57,552 bases of DNA from Bacteroidaceae bacterium (GTDB taxonomy: Bacteria; Bacteroidota; Bacteroidia; Bacteroidales; Bacteroidaceae), in assembly GCA_017471185.1 (NCBI GenBank), contig JAFUVZ010000080.1, positions 1 through 57,552 of the forward strand, read 5' to 3'. A program made the position numbers and the translations under genes. Of the stretch, positions 17,292-24,231 are shown piece after piece; positions within the stretch are counted from its first letter, which is position 1, and each line of letters starts with the position of its first letter. The notes beneath the pieces are model-generated. The model worked only from the letters and a program-made list of their open reading frames with translations, did not search any database and was not told where the DNA came from.

Positions 17292-18656
17292 ATGATAGGA
17301 ATTATGAATGAAGTGATGTTGGATCCTACGAGATTAGTAATTGCCGCATTGATCGGATTGGCAATATTGCTGGTGCTGATCATCAAGTTTAAAGTACAAG
17401 CCATGATTGCCATTCTGATAGGTGCTATCGCCATCGGATTGATGGCAGGTATGCCCTACGACGCTATAGTTAGTTCTGTCAACCAAGGCATTGGCGAAAC
17501 ATTGAAAGGTATCGCCCTCTTGGTCGGCTTAGGCTCTATGTTTGGCGCAATCCTTGAGGTGTCTGGAGGCGCACAAACCCTTGCAGTAACGATGGTCCGC
17601 AAGTTTGGCGACCAGAAAGCGGCCTGGGCTTTGGGTATCACGGGTTTGGTGATTGCAATGCCCGTATTCTTCGATGCAGGACTTATCATCTTGATTCCTT
17701 TGGCGTTCTCGTTGGCGAAGCGTACCAAACGCTCCACTCTCTACTATGCGATACCTTTGTTGGCAGGCCTTGCCGTAGGTCATGCGTTCATTCCCCCTAC
17801 CCCAGGTCCTGTCTTAGTGGCCACCATGTTGAATGTAGAGTTAGGATGGGTAATCCTTGTGGGTATCTGTTGCGGTATATGCTCCATGATTGTGGCTGGT
17901 CCTATCTGGGGAAGCATCGCAGGAAAGAAATTCCATATTCCTGTGCCTGAGCATGTAGCCAATCAGCCGGACATTGATGAAAGCAAGCTCCCTTCTTTCT
18001 GGAGCATCGTAGGTATCGTGCTGATTCCATTAGTGTTGATTATCCTTAACTCTGTGGCGAAGGTGGTGCCCGCCATGAGTGGTATTCAACCCATCTTGGC
18101 ATTCTTGGGCGAGCCTTTCGTAGCGTTGACTATTGCCGTAGTAGTGGCGATGCTGATATTAGGTTACGGCCACGGATATACCAAAGAGGAATTAGAGAAA
18201 GTGATGACCAAGAGTCTGGAACCTACTGGTTTGATTCTGTTGGTCACCGCTTCGGGTGGCGTATTGCGATATATTTTGCAGAATTCAGGCTTAGGTGTCG
18301 TGATTGGTGACGCCGTTTCTTCTGCCTCATTGCCTATTGTGGTAGTAGCGTTCGTGGTAGCCGCATTGGTGCGTATTTCCGTAGGTTCGGCTACTGTAGC
18401 GATGACGATGGCGGCTGGCATCATTGCCGCTATGCCTGAGGTCAGCAACCTCTCTCCTATCTACTTAGCCTGCACCACAGCTGCCATTGCGGGTGGTTCT
18501 ACTGTTTGCTCCCACTTCAACGACTCTGGCTTCTGGTTAGTCAAGTCGCTGGTAGGCATGGACGAGACCACCACCCTCAAAACGTGGACAGTGATGGAAA
18601 CATTGGTAGGCACCACAGGCTTCCTTGTGGCGCTGGTCATTTCGCTATTTGCTTAA
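17292..18656 (+). CDS. GntP-family gluconate/sugar-acid permease
   Basis: A 454-residue inner-membrane protein with about 12 hydrophobic segments. Family features include FFDAGLIILIPLAFSLAKR and FIPPTPGPVLVA, which are near-diagnostic for GntP H+ symporters of gluconate and related acids. It completes the operon esterase-dehydratase-permease and would import the acid that the dehydratase uses. Start at 17292 (MIGIMNE) or the ATG four codons later is equally possible. No clear terminator follows before the convergent DUF1349 gene 31 bp away. Confidence 0.92.
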   Translation: MIGIMNEVMLDPTRLVIAALIGLAILLVLIIKFKVQAMIAILIGAIAIGLMAGMPYDAIVSSVNQGIGETLKGIALLVGLGSMFGAILEVSGGAQTLAVTMVRKFGDQKAAWALGITGLVIAMPVFFDAGLIILIPLAFSLAKRTKRSTLYYAIPLLAGLAVGHAFIPPTPGPVLVATMLNVELGWVILVGICCGICSMIVAGPIWGSIAGKKFHIPVPEHVANQPDIDESKLPSFWSIVGIVLIPLVLIILNSVAKVVPAMSGIQPILAFLGEPFVALTIAVVVAMLILGYGHGYTKEELEKVMTKSLEPTGLILLVTASGGVLRYILQNSGLGVVIGDAVSSASLPIVVVAFVVAALVRISVGSATVAMTMAAGIIAAMPEVSNLSPIYLACTTAAIAGGSTVCSHFNDSGFWLVKSLVGMDETTTLKTWTVMETLVGTTGFLVALVISLFA

Positions 18657-18687
18657 AACTTATACGAAATCAGAGATTGCTCCCGAA

Positions 18688-19335
18688 TCATTGATGTTTC
18701 TCCAGCCATTCCAATCGTCTTTGGTCAGGCAGATGCTTGATTTGGAAATGCTCGAACTTAGCCTTGAAGCCCTCGCCATCAGGGCAAGCTGCCATCATGC
18801 CCACCATCACAGGCGTATTGTCCTCAATCCAGCAATTGCGCATCATCACATATTCCTTGTCGTCAAACGAGTAGAAAATCTCCACGGCATCCAGTCGGCG
18901 CACCGCTTTGATCCAAACGAAAGGCACAGGCTTGTCGAGCGTGATGACGCTCCAGTCGCTCGTATGATGCGTAACCACAGCACTCAGATTATACTTACCA
19001 TCTACAAACTCGATGCCAGCCTTCACATAATTCTCCTTGTCAATGCGTATCATCATGCCTGCCTGGTCGAAGCGTGTCACATAATCGCCCGAAATCTTAA
19101 CTTTCGCTTCAAACTCACCCCCTCTTACGGTATAGAGCACAGGCCCGTCATCCACCGTAAAACCATAATGAGAGATACGCCAGAAATCACTGTGCGGCGT
19201 AACGTCCATTACGAGCGTTCCATCCTTAATTTCCCACTTCTCAGGCTCGTTGAGCCACTGCATCTTCTCCAGTGTCTGCGCCATTCCGGTCAATACCATC
19301 AGCACGGCGGCGATTGAAAGCAAAAATCTTTTCAT
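18688..19335 (-). CDS. Secreted DUF1349 protein (concanavalin-like fold)
   Basis: A 215-residue protein with signal peptide MKRFLLSIAAVLMVLTGMAQ. The body matches DUF1349 (YesU-like), a beta-sandwich related to concanavalin-type lectins: KWEIKDGTLVMDVTPHSDFW, then DQAGMMIRIDKENYVKAG and SDWSVI. Such proteins are thought to bind or act on carbohydrates, without a proven reaction. It is monocistronic with its own promoter and converges on the GntP gene. Confidence 0.85.
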   Translation of the reverse strand: MKRFLLSIAAVLMVLTGMAQTLEKMQWLNEPEKWEIKDGTLVMDVTPHSDFWRISHYGFTVDDGPVLYTVRGGEFEAKVKISGDYVTRFDQAGMMIRIDKENYVKAGIEFVDGKYNLSAVVTHHTSDWSVITLDKPVPFVWIKAVRRLDAVEIFYSFDDKEYVMMRNCWIEDNTPVMVGMMAACPDGEGFKAKFEHFQIKHLPDQRRLEWLEKHQ

Positions 19336-19360
19336 ATCCGTTTAGTTTAATTAAGTGCTA

Positions 19361-19392
19361 CAAATGTACATTATTTCCTTCATCCTTGCAAA
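19361..19392 (-). promoter_or_regulatory. Promoter for the DUF1349 gene
   Basis: On the minus strand: TTTG (19392-19389), 20-bp spacer, TACATTTG (19368-19361), 26 bp upstream of the ATG. Confidence 0.65.
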
Positions 19393-19402
19393 TGATTCTG
19401 GG

Positions 19403-19918
19403 CTATTTCAGCCAAGCATGACAAGAATCATAATACTCTTTCACCAGAAGATTAACGCAATTGGAACAGTCTTTTATAAAGCACCGTTCTATCCTTCTGT
19501 CTTTTTCCATATTGCCTATCGTATCGTATGCTCGATCAATAGCTTTATTCACATTTTTAGCCCTAAAAACGCGAAACTGGGTTGCGAAATCCAGACAGAG
19601 TTGGAAAAGCAGATTGTCTTTTAACTCATTCTGCGTAGGGTGAAACTGCAACATATCATAGAGTTTGCGAAGACAGAACACATGGAACTCATTGGTTTTC
19701 AACCATACAGACTCCCTCAGTACTTTGCTGTTGAAGCACTTATTCACAATACAGTCATTTTCCCGATAACAAAGAGAGACGATGGTTTCTCCTTCTTCTT
19801 CAGATACATTAACACAGAGGCAATATGCCCGATGATTCATTCCCGGCTGCTTTTTGTCATCCACATGATACCATACGCCAATGACAGGCACCAGCTGCCT
19901 ACTTGATTGTTTAACCAT
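19403..19918 (-). CDS. Hypothetical protein, 171 aa
   Basis: Starts at ATG 19918 and ends at 19403. It is Cys- and Asn-rich (ENDCIVNKCFNSK near the middle, RCFIKDCSNCVN near the end), has no signal peptide or membrane helix and matches no family I recognise. A TACCTTTG box on the minus strand at 20054-20047 could be its promoter. Base use is more AT-rich than the metabolic genes around it, in keeping with the island that begins here. Confidence 0.45.
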   Translation of the reverse strand: MVKQSSRQLVPVIGVWYHVDDKKQPGMNHRAYCLCVNVSEEEGETIVSLCYRENDCIVNKCFNSKVLRESVWLKTNEFHVFCLRKLYDMLQFHPTQNELKDNLLFQLCLDFATQFRVFRAKNVNKAIDRAYDTIGNMEKDRRIERCFIKDCSNCVNLLVKEYYDSCHAWLK

Positions 19919-20190
19919 AGATCATAATTTTACATGGTTTACACTTCTCTTTAACCCAAAAAAGAACGAGCGATATTCAAAACGCATTGCCAGGTTATGG
20001 AAGTGTGTCAAGAAGGCCGCGAGCCTTAGTCTTTGAAAGATTAGCGCAAAGGTATGGTAAATTATCCATACAACGATGCAAAAAAGTCATTTATTTTCAA
20101 GGAAAAGCAAACATTTAACTATTCAACCCGTATTTAACTTAATAAAAACCCTGATTTAACAGTTGAGGGCAAAAAAAAAGACCAAAAAAA
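19919..20190. other. Intergenic region upstream of the 171-aa gene
   Basis: AT-rich, no coding frame of note. Contains the minus-strand TACCTTTG box at 20047-20054 and an A-rich run at 20170-20188 just downstream of the GNAT gene; on the minus strand that is a T run without a clear stem. Confidence 0.4.
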
Positions 20191-20721
20191 TTAGCCAAAG
20201 TTTTTCAAATCGAAATACATGAGACGGGTGTCATCTTCTTTGTCTTTTTCTGTGAAAAAACGGAATTCTCCCTTCGCTTCATAAAAAGGCGTTGCCGAAG
20301 AAAGGGCATCAACTGTTATGAAACGACAGCCAGTCTTGTTTCTAGGCAAAAACATTGTGGGAATAATTTTTAGAATCATTTCTCCAATGCCTTGATGAGT
20401 ATATCGGTCATCAACTGCCAAACGACCCAATTTGACTGCAGCATAATGGTTCCGCTGTTTACTAAACGGTATCTTCCTATTAATACGGTTACGAACATTT
20501 TTCTCTGTATCTTCTAATCGAACTACGTCATTCAAAAGGCTGAAATAAGCCACGAGATTATCGTTATAATAAACCACATAAGTAACCGAAAGCAATTCAG
20601 ATTGGTATTTTTTGGCTTCATTGAGGAAGAAGTCGTTCAAATCATCGTCGGCACTGTGGAATGAATCAATTTTAGTGTCAGTTTCCAATCTTTGGAACTT
20701 GACCTTAGTGTAATCTATCAT
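20191..20721 (-). CDS. GNAT-family acetyltransferase, likely toxin
   Basis: A 176-residue GNAT protein. The acetyl-CoA-binding region reads VKLGRLAVDDRYTHQGIGEM, matching the RxxGxG/A pyrophosphate loop. GNAT toxins (TacT, AtaT, KacT) acetylate charged tRNA. Its start overlaps the stop of a 55-codon gene by four bases (ATGA), the usual antitoxin-toxin coupling. Cytoplasmic. The toxin role is inferred from the family and arrangement. Confidence 0.78.
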   Translation of the reverse strand: MIDYTKVKFQRLETDTKIDSFHSADDDLNDFFLNEAKKYQSELLSVTYVVYYNDNLVAYFSLLNDVVRLEDTEKNVRNRINRKIPFSKQRNHYAAVKLGRLAVDDRYTHQGIGEMILKIIPTMFLPRNKTGCRFITVDALSSATPFYEAKGEFRFFTEKDKEDDTRLMYFDLKNFG

Positions 20722-20885
20722 TTGAAAAGTTCACAATCAGGATTATTTGTTTTTAGAATTTCATATATTTTAATAGCCTCCTCTCTCCTTTTCTTACTTA
20801 TAGGAGATGGATGCTCCAGATGCCAACGGAAACGTTCAGCATCCTTACCAGTTAACAGTGGAGTGTCTTTTATTGGTTTAGCCAT
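20718..20885 (-). CDS. Putative antitoxin of the GNAT pair, 55 aa
   Basis: A small basic/acidic protein beginning MAKPIKDTPLLTGKDAERF and ending in ELFK. It is not the ribbon-helix-helix DUF1778 type that usually accompanies GNAT toxins, and no DNA-binding motif is obvious. ATG at 20885 is preferred over the longer frame because the promoter -7 box lies at 20900-20907, leaving a very short leader. It overlaps the toxin start by four bases. Confidence 0.65.
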   Translation of the reverse strand: MAKPIKDTPLLTGKDAERFRWHLEHPSPISKKRREEAIKIYEILKTNNPDCELFK

Positions 20886-20899
20886 AATTCTTTTTTCTG

Positions 20900-20930
20900 C
20901 AAAGGTAATACATGTCAATGACACTTCAAA
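20900..20930 (-). promoter_or_regulatory. Promoter for the GNAT toxin-antitoxin operon
   Basis: Minus strand: TTTG (20930-20927), 19-bp spacer, TACCTTTG (20907-20900). The spacing is the Bacteroidetes consensus. Confidence 0.72.
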
Positions 20931-21029
20931 ACAATTCAAACTATTTTATGAACAATACTCACAATATGCTGGATATAGGAAGAAAATGAATGCTTCAAAA
21001 TAATATTAATAGCAAAAATTCTTGATTTA

Positions 21030-21472
21030 GCCTACATACCTACATTTTTTCGCTATAATTAGCAGATACAAAGTGCAATATGTATTACTATTGCCTACAT
21101 AAAGCCTACATAAAACCTACATGATGCCTACATGATTTAACAATGCTTGCAGGTATCTGACGGCAGGAATACTACTTATTAGCAAGTAACAAGTAGTATG
21201 ATAGCAGAAAAATTCTCGAGAGAATTTATTGGTTTGCTTACTTCTAACCACTCGTTTACTTGGCTCTAACAAGAAAATTCTCTCGAGAATTTTCCTGCCA
21301 TCCAATATGAAGCAAGTTGCATCATGGTTACTTCACCTTTATCAGCTCGTAGGCGAATAGCTTTTATGTAGGTATTATGTAGGCTTCATGTAGGCTTTAT
21401 GTAGGCATACAAGCCAGCAAAGCTACTGAATATTAGACACATCACACACAAATCATGTAGGCATGTAGGCTA
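21030..21472. repeat. Mirror-symmetric array of 12 CCTACAT sites
   Basis: Left arm, + strand: two CCTACAT copies at 21031-21045 and four at 21094-21132. Right arm, as the complement ATGTAGG: four copies at 21366-21406 and two at 21455-21469. The arms are arranged 2+4 | 4+2 about a centre near 21250, with the larger group proximal on both sides. Flanking letters also match between arms (GCCTACAT with AAA spacers). Several copies are spaced 10-11 bp, one helical turn. Such layouts fit a multi-site DNA-binding protein at an origin, a transposition end or a recombination site; which one is unknown. Confidence 0.85.
21163..21299. repeat. Nested inverted repeats at the centre of the CCTACAT array
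   Basis: Three nested or adjacent pairs are visible: GGCAGGAA (21163-21170) with TTCCTGCC (21292-21299); ATACTACTT (21169-21177) with AAGTAGTAT (21191-21199); and AAATTCTCGAGAGAATTT (21210-21227) whose complement sequence AAATTCTCTCGAGAATTT lies at 21274-21291. These could extrude as a large cruciform or fold as an RNA stem. Confidence 0.75.
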
Positions 21473-21577
21473 TTTTATGAATTTTGATTGCCATTGTATT
21501 TCACAAGTGAATAAATTTGAGCAATAATATAGCTGGTGGCACACCTTCTGCAAGTATTGAGACTTTTGCAACCAAAC

Positions 21578-21763
21578 GCCCCGAAGGGGCAAGCTGCACT
21601 TAGCCCAGGGCATCGCACTGGGTACAAGGATGTAATTAGGTTCGCCCTGAAAGGGCAAAAGCCTTATCTTGCCTTTCATGCTTTTGCCCTTACAGGGCGT
21701 GGGGCGGACTCCAAATTACCCAGGGCGTTGCCCTGGGCTGGAAGCTTACTGGCCTTTCAGGCC
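21578..21763. repeat. Cluster of six REP-like GC-rich hairpins
   Basis: Short stems with 2-5-nt loops follow one another: GCCCCGAAGGGGC (21578-21590), an imperfect CCCAGGGC/GCACTGGG (21604-21622), GCCCTGAAAGGGC (21644-21656), GCCCTTACAGGGC (21686-21698), CCCAGGGCGTTGCCCTGGG (21719-21737) and GGCCTTTCAGGCC (21751-21763). This matches the look of REP/BIME clusters that REP-associated tyrosine transposases mobilise. No such transposase is in the window. Confidence 0.75.
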
Positions 21764-21922
21764 GTTGTTGTTCAACTTGAGAAACTTGAAATCCTATATT
21801 TATTCCATAGGTTTAATCATTGACTCAATAAAAGCGATCTCGTCTTCTGACAATTTGTACTTCTTATATAGTTCTTCGTCTTTCCAGAGCTTGATGAAGT
21901 TTTGGAGGGGGACAAAAACAAA

Positions 21923-22269
21923 TCATCCCAGTTCGTTAATATACTTCACAACTTGTTCTTTCAGCAAAGGGATATCTTCCTTTATCACAGTCCATAGAAT
22001 TTCAATATTAATCCTAAAATAGTCATGAACGAGGAAATGCCTCATCTTTTCTATCATGGCCAAGGAGTTTCAGGATGTTCTTTTTTGAAATCTTTAGTAA
22101 GCTTGTAAACAGCCTCCCCAATAATTTGGACATTGTAAATGGTAGCGTGTAGGTACAACTTGCTCTCTTTCAGTTGTTCCTCGCTTAGGTCTTTGGTATA
22201 TTCCTCTACATTATTAATGGCAGAGAGAATATCTTCCAAACGTGACAGATCTCTTTCAGGCTCTCGCAT
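21923..22269 (-). pseudogene. hepT: HepT-like HEPN toxin, frameshifted
   Basis: The first 71 codons (MREPERDLSRLEDILSAIN onward) match HepT/DUF86. After HPETPW the frame hits TGA, but sequence homologous to the rest continues in another frame from 22053 down to a TGA at 21923. The second part holds MRHFLVHDYF, which is the RX4HXY ribonuclease motif of HEPN toxins. A one-base deletion (or two-base gain) near 22053-22056 has therefore separated the catalytic motif from the start. The gene overlaps its partner mntA by 14 bp. A sequencing error is the main alternative. Confidence 0.8.
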
Positions 22270-22546
22270 ACACTAATATTTTATCACGGTTTGCTGTTAT
22301 TTCGGCAAAAGGCAAAAGGTCACCTTCGATAACAAGATCAACAGGACGATGCAGCAGTTCCTCTAATTCCAGATTCATTGCAAAGAACTTCAATCCCATT
22401 CGCGTACCAGGGATAAGGGTGATCATGATATCAATGTCACTATCAGCTCGTTCTTCGCCTCGCGAAAACGATCCGAAAATCCATGCCTTATCTACAGGCT
22501 GAGTTTTGAAATACTCGCTAATTGTATGTGACAGTTGCGCATCCAT
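22256..22546 (-). CDS. mntA: MntA-like minimal nucleotidyltransferase antitoxin
   Basis: A 96-residue nucleotidyltransferase of the MNT type. GSFSRGEERADSDID contains the GSx10DxD signature that binds Mg-ATP. MntA neutralises HepT by AMPylating a tyrosine near its RX4HXY motif. ATG at 22546 is preferred to an upstream non-ATG extension, given the promoter at 22563-22593. The gene is intact although hepT is broken. Confidence 0.85.
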   Translation of the reverse strand: MDAQLSHTISEYFKTQPVDKAWIFGSFSRGEERADSDIDIMITLIPGTRMGLKFFAMNLELEELLHRPVDLVIEGDLLPFAEITANRDKILVYARA

Positions 22547-22562
22547 TATATACTGTTTTGTG

Positions 22563-22593
22563 CAAATATACAACACTTTTTTAAAAGTCCAAT
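22563..22593 (-). promoter_or_regulatory. Promoter for mntA-hepT
   Basis: Minus strand: ATTG (22593-22590), 19-bp spacer, TATATTTG (22570-22563), 17 bp before the mntA ATG. Confidence 0.68.
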
Positions 22594-22738
22594 GTTTTTT
22601 GCATATTTTTCAATCCATGGGTTTAATTAACGACACTTCTTCTATAAACACCATATCTTCTAAAGTAAATAAGTATTTTGGCATTATTATGTAAAACCAA
22701 ATACTCAGAATGATAGATACATTAAATAATGATTGATT

Positions 22739-23350
22739 ATGATTTATGGTTATATTAGAGTGAGCAGTGACAAGCAGACGGTTGAGAACCAACGCTTTGA
22801 AATTAACAAATTCTGTGAGAAGCAGAACATCGTCATTAACGACTGGATAGAGGAAACTATCAGTGGCACGAAGAATTATACTAAACGGCAACTTGGAAGG
22901 CTGTTGCGTAAAGTCCACAAAGATGACATCATCATCTGTAGTGAGTTGTCACGTCTGGGCAGAAACCTCTTTATGATTATGGAGATACTGAATATCTGCA
23001 TGACCAAGGAGTGCCGTGTCTGGACTATCAAAGACAACTACCGCCTGGGGGATGACATTCAAAGCAAAGTTCTTGCTTTTGCCTTCGGTCTTTCAGCAGA
23101 GATAGAGCGTAACCTTATCAGCCAGCGTACCAAAGAGGCTTTGGCGAGGAAGAAGGCAGAGGGAGTGGTGCTTGGTCGTCCAAAAGGGAAAAAGAGTAGC
23201 CCCAATAAATACAAGCTATCGGGCAAGGAAGTCCTCATCAAAGAACTCCTGAAGAACGGCACTTCTAAAAGGAAAATAGCGAAGATATGCAAGTGTGACA
23301 GGAATACCCTTGATAGGTTTATAACTCTGAAAGAATTGGCAGTGAACTAA
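22739..23350 (+). CDS. Serine recombinase, Mpi/Hin-type invertase family
   Basis: A 203-residue small serine recombinase. The start IYGYIRVSSDKQTVENQ carries the catalytic serine (Ser9 or Ser10), ELSRLGRN is the conserved arginine-containing helix motif, AEIERNLISQRTKEAL is the E-helix, and the C-terminal helix-turn-helix reads TSKRKIAKICKCDRNTL. It is closest in appearance to the master promoter invertase Mpi of Bacteroides. The ATG at 22739 is used; the frame also opens with TTG at 22733. Its stop overlaps the next start by one base. No cognate inversion sites were recognised around it. Confidence 0.88.
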   Translation: MIYGYIRVSSDKQTVENQRFEINKFCEKQNIVINDWIEETISGTKNYTKRQLGRLLRKVHKDDIIICSELSRLGRNLFMIMEILNICMTKECRVWTIKDNYRLGDDIQSKVLAFAFGLSAEIERNLISQRTKEALARKKAEGVVLGRPKGKKSSPNKYKLSGKEVLIKELLKNGTSKRKIAKICKCDRNTLDRFITLKELAVN

Positions 23351-23625
23351 TGAGCGATTTCGTGCAGCAACAGAACTCAATCTGCGACTTCAATTCTTCT
23401 GACAGTTGGGTAATTTTGTCGCCAATTGAACAGAGTATTAAGCGAAAGATTGAAGCAGTTGGAATTCCACTTAAAGATTGGGACATCCAAATCAACTATG
23501 GTATTAAAACAGGTTTCAACGACGCTTTCATAATCTCTACCGAGAAAAGAGAAGAAATCCTTGCCAACTGCCAGACGGAGGACGAACGGAAGAGAACGGC
23601 TGAACTTATTCGACCGTTTACCTGA
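23350..23625 (+). pseudogene. Fragment of a TaqI/Eco57I-like methyltransferase specificity domain
   Basis: A 91-codon frame starting at an ATG that overlaps the recombinase stop. WVILSPIEQSIKRKIEAVG followed by PLKDWDIQINYGIKTGFNDA is characteristic of the TaqI-like target-recognition region of type IIG and BREX/PglX-type methyltransferases. Normal proteins continue with an LRGRDI-type motif after ELIRP; here the frame ends ELIRPFT and stop. It lacks the methylase motifs and is a fragment, either a decayed remnant or a silent specificity cassette. Confidence 0.72.
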
Positions 23626-23981
23626 ACTAAACGCCCCTTTTACTTCATCTAATCAATAGTGTTCTATTTTCCAACGACAATGCTTTGAAGCTATAATTTC
23701 GATACTTGTTAACCGATGGGTAATTACATGGCACCAATATACCAGTTGAAACAGGCTCAAATGTTAACGAACCATAATAATGAGGGGTGGAATGAAAATA
23801 AATGAACTTTTATAATGCGAATGCCAAAATAAGCCCTACCTTTGTGCCAATCTTTTCAATAAGAACGGCTGTGCGCCTTCTCTTAACACACTTCCAAGCC
23901 TACTTGGCACTGCGTTTCGATAAATCGCCCAATCTTTTTTAAGCAGAAAGTGAAGTGTAACCCATTTAAAAATTTAGAAAA
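23626..23981. other. Intergenic region with a promoter-like box
   Basis: About 355 bp without a gene. TACCTTTG at 23837-23844 on the + strand is a good -7 box and would give a leader of roughly 130 nt ahead of the small frame at 23982. No strong hairpin or matching pair of recombination sites was recognised. Confidence 0.45.
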
Positions 23982-24155
23982 ATGGAAATGAATGAAATTA
24001 ACATGAGAAAAGGCATCAAGTCATTATGCAAGCAAAACGAGAAAATGTCAGTAGAGTTAGGTCAGGGCATCAAGACTTCAGGATGGATGGACGGTATCGG
24101 CATCGACAGGATTATGGAGAAGAAGCACCTCGGATGGGCAGAGGTGATGGTTTGA
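23982..24155 (+). CDS. Small ORF, 57 aa, unknown
   Basis: ATG at 23982 follows AATTTAGAAAA; the frame ends TGA at 24155. The product is hydrophilic, with KGIKSLCKQNEKMSVELG in the middle and GWMDGIGIDRIM further on, and matches no family I know. A promoter box lies upstream and a hairpin follows at 24181, which makes expression plausible. It could instead be a remnant of a mobile-element gene. Confidence 0.4.
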   Translation: MEMNEINMRKGIKSLCKQNEKMSVELGQGIKTSGWMDGIGIDRIMEKKHLGWAEVMV

Positions 24156-24180
24156 TCTGTAGTGACCACTAAATAAGAAT

Positions 24181-24210
24181 GGGGTGAGAGATGACTGAAT
24201 CTCCCACCCC
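24181..24210. terminator. Hairpin between convergent genes
   Basis: GGGGTGAGAGAT (24181-24192) pairs with ATCTCCCACCCC (24199-24210) with one mismatch. No T run follows on either strand, but the position between converging transcripts suits a terminator or 3'-end stabiliser. Confidence 0.5.
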
Positions 24211-24231
24211 AGTTATAATAACAAACATCAA

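Larger units (their letters stand above)
20940..21530. other. Gene-free region holding a symmetric site array
   Basis: No supported gene. The short minus frame at 21117-21305 lies entirely in repeat sequence. The content is the mirror-image CCTACAT array and its palindromic centre, annotated separately. Confidence 0.7.

Noticed and set aside
19355-19624. An 89-codon + frame
   Set aside because: It overlaps the 171-codon minus gene and the DUF1349 promoter region, with no start signal or family match.
21117-21305. A 62-codon minus frame
   Set aside because: It is made entirely of the inverted-repeat centre of the CCTACAT array.
21030-21472. CRISPR array
   Set aside because: The repeated unit is only 7 bp, spacers are 3-4 nt or irregular, the orientation flips at the centre, and no cas gene is present.
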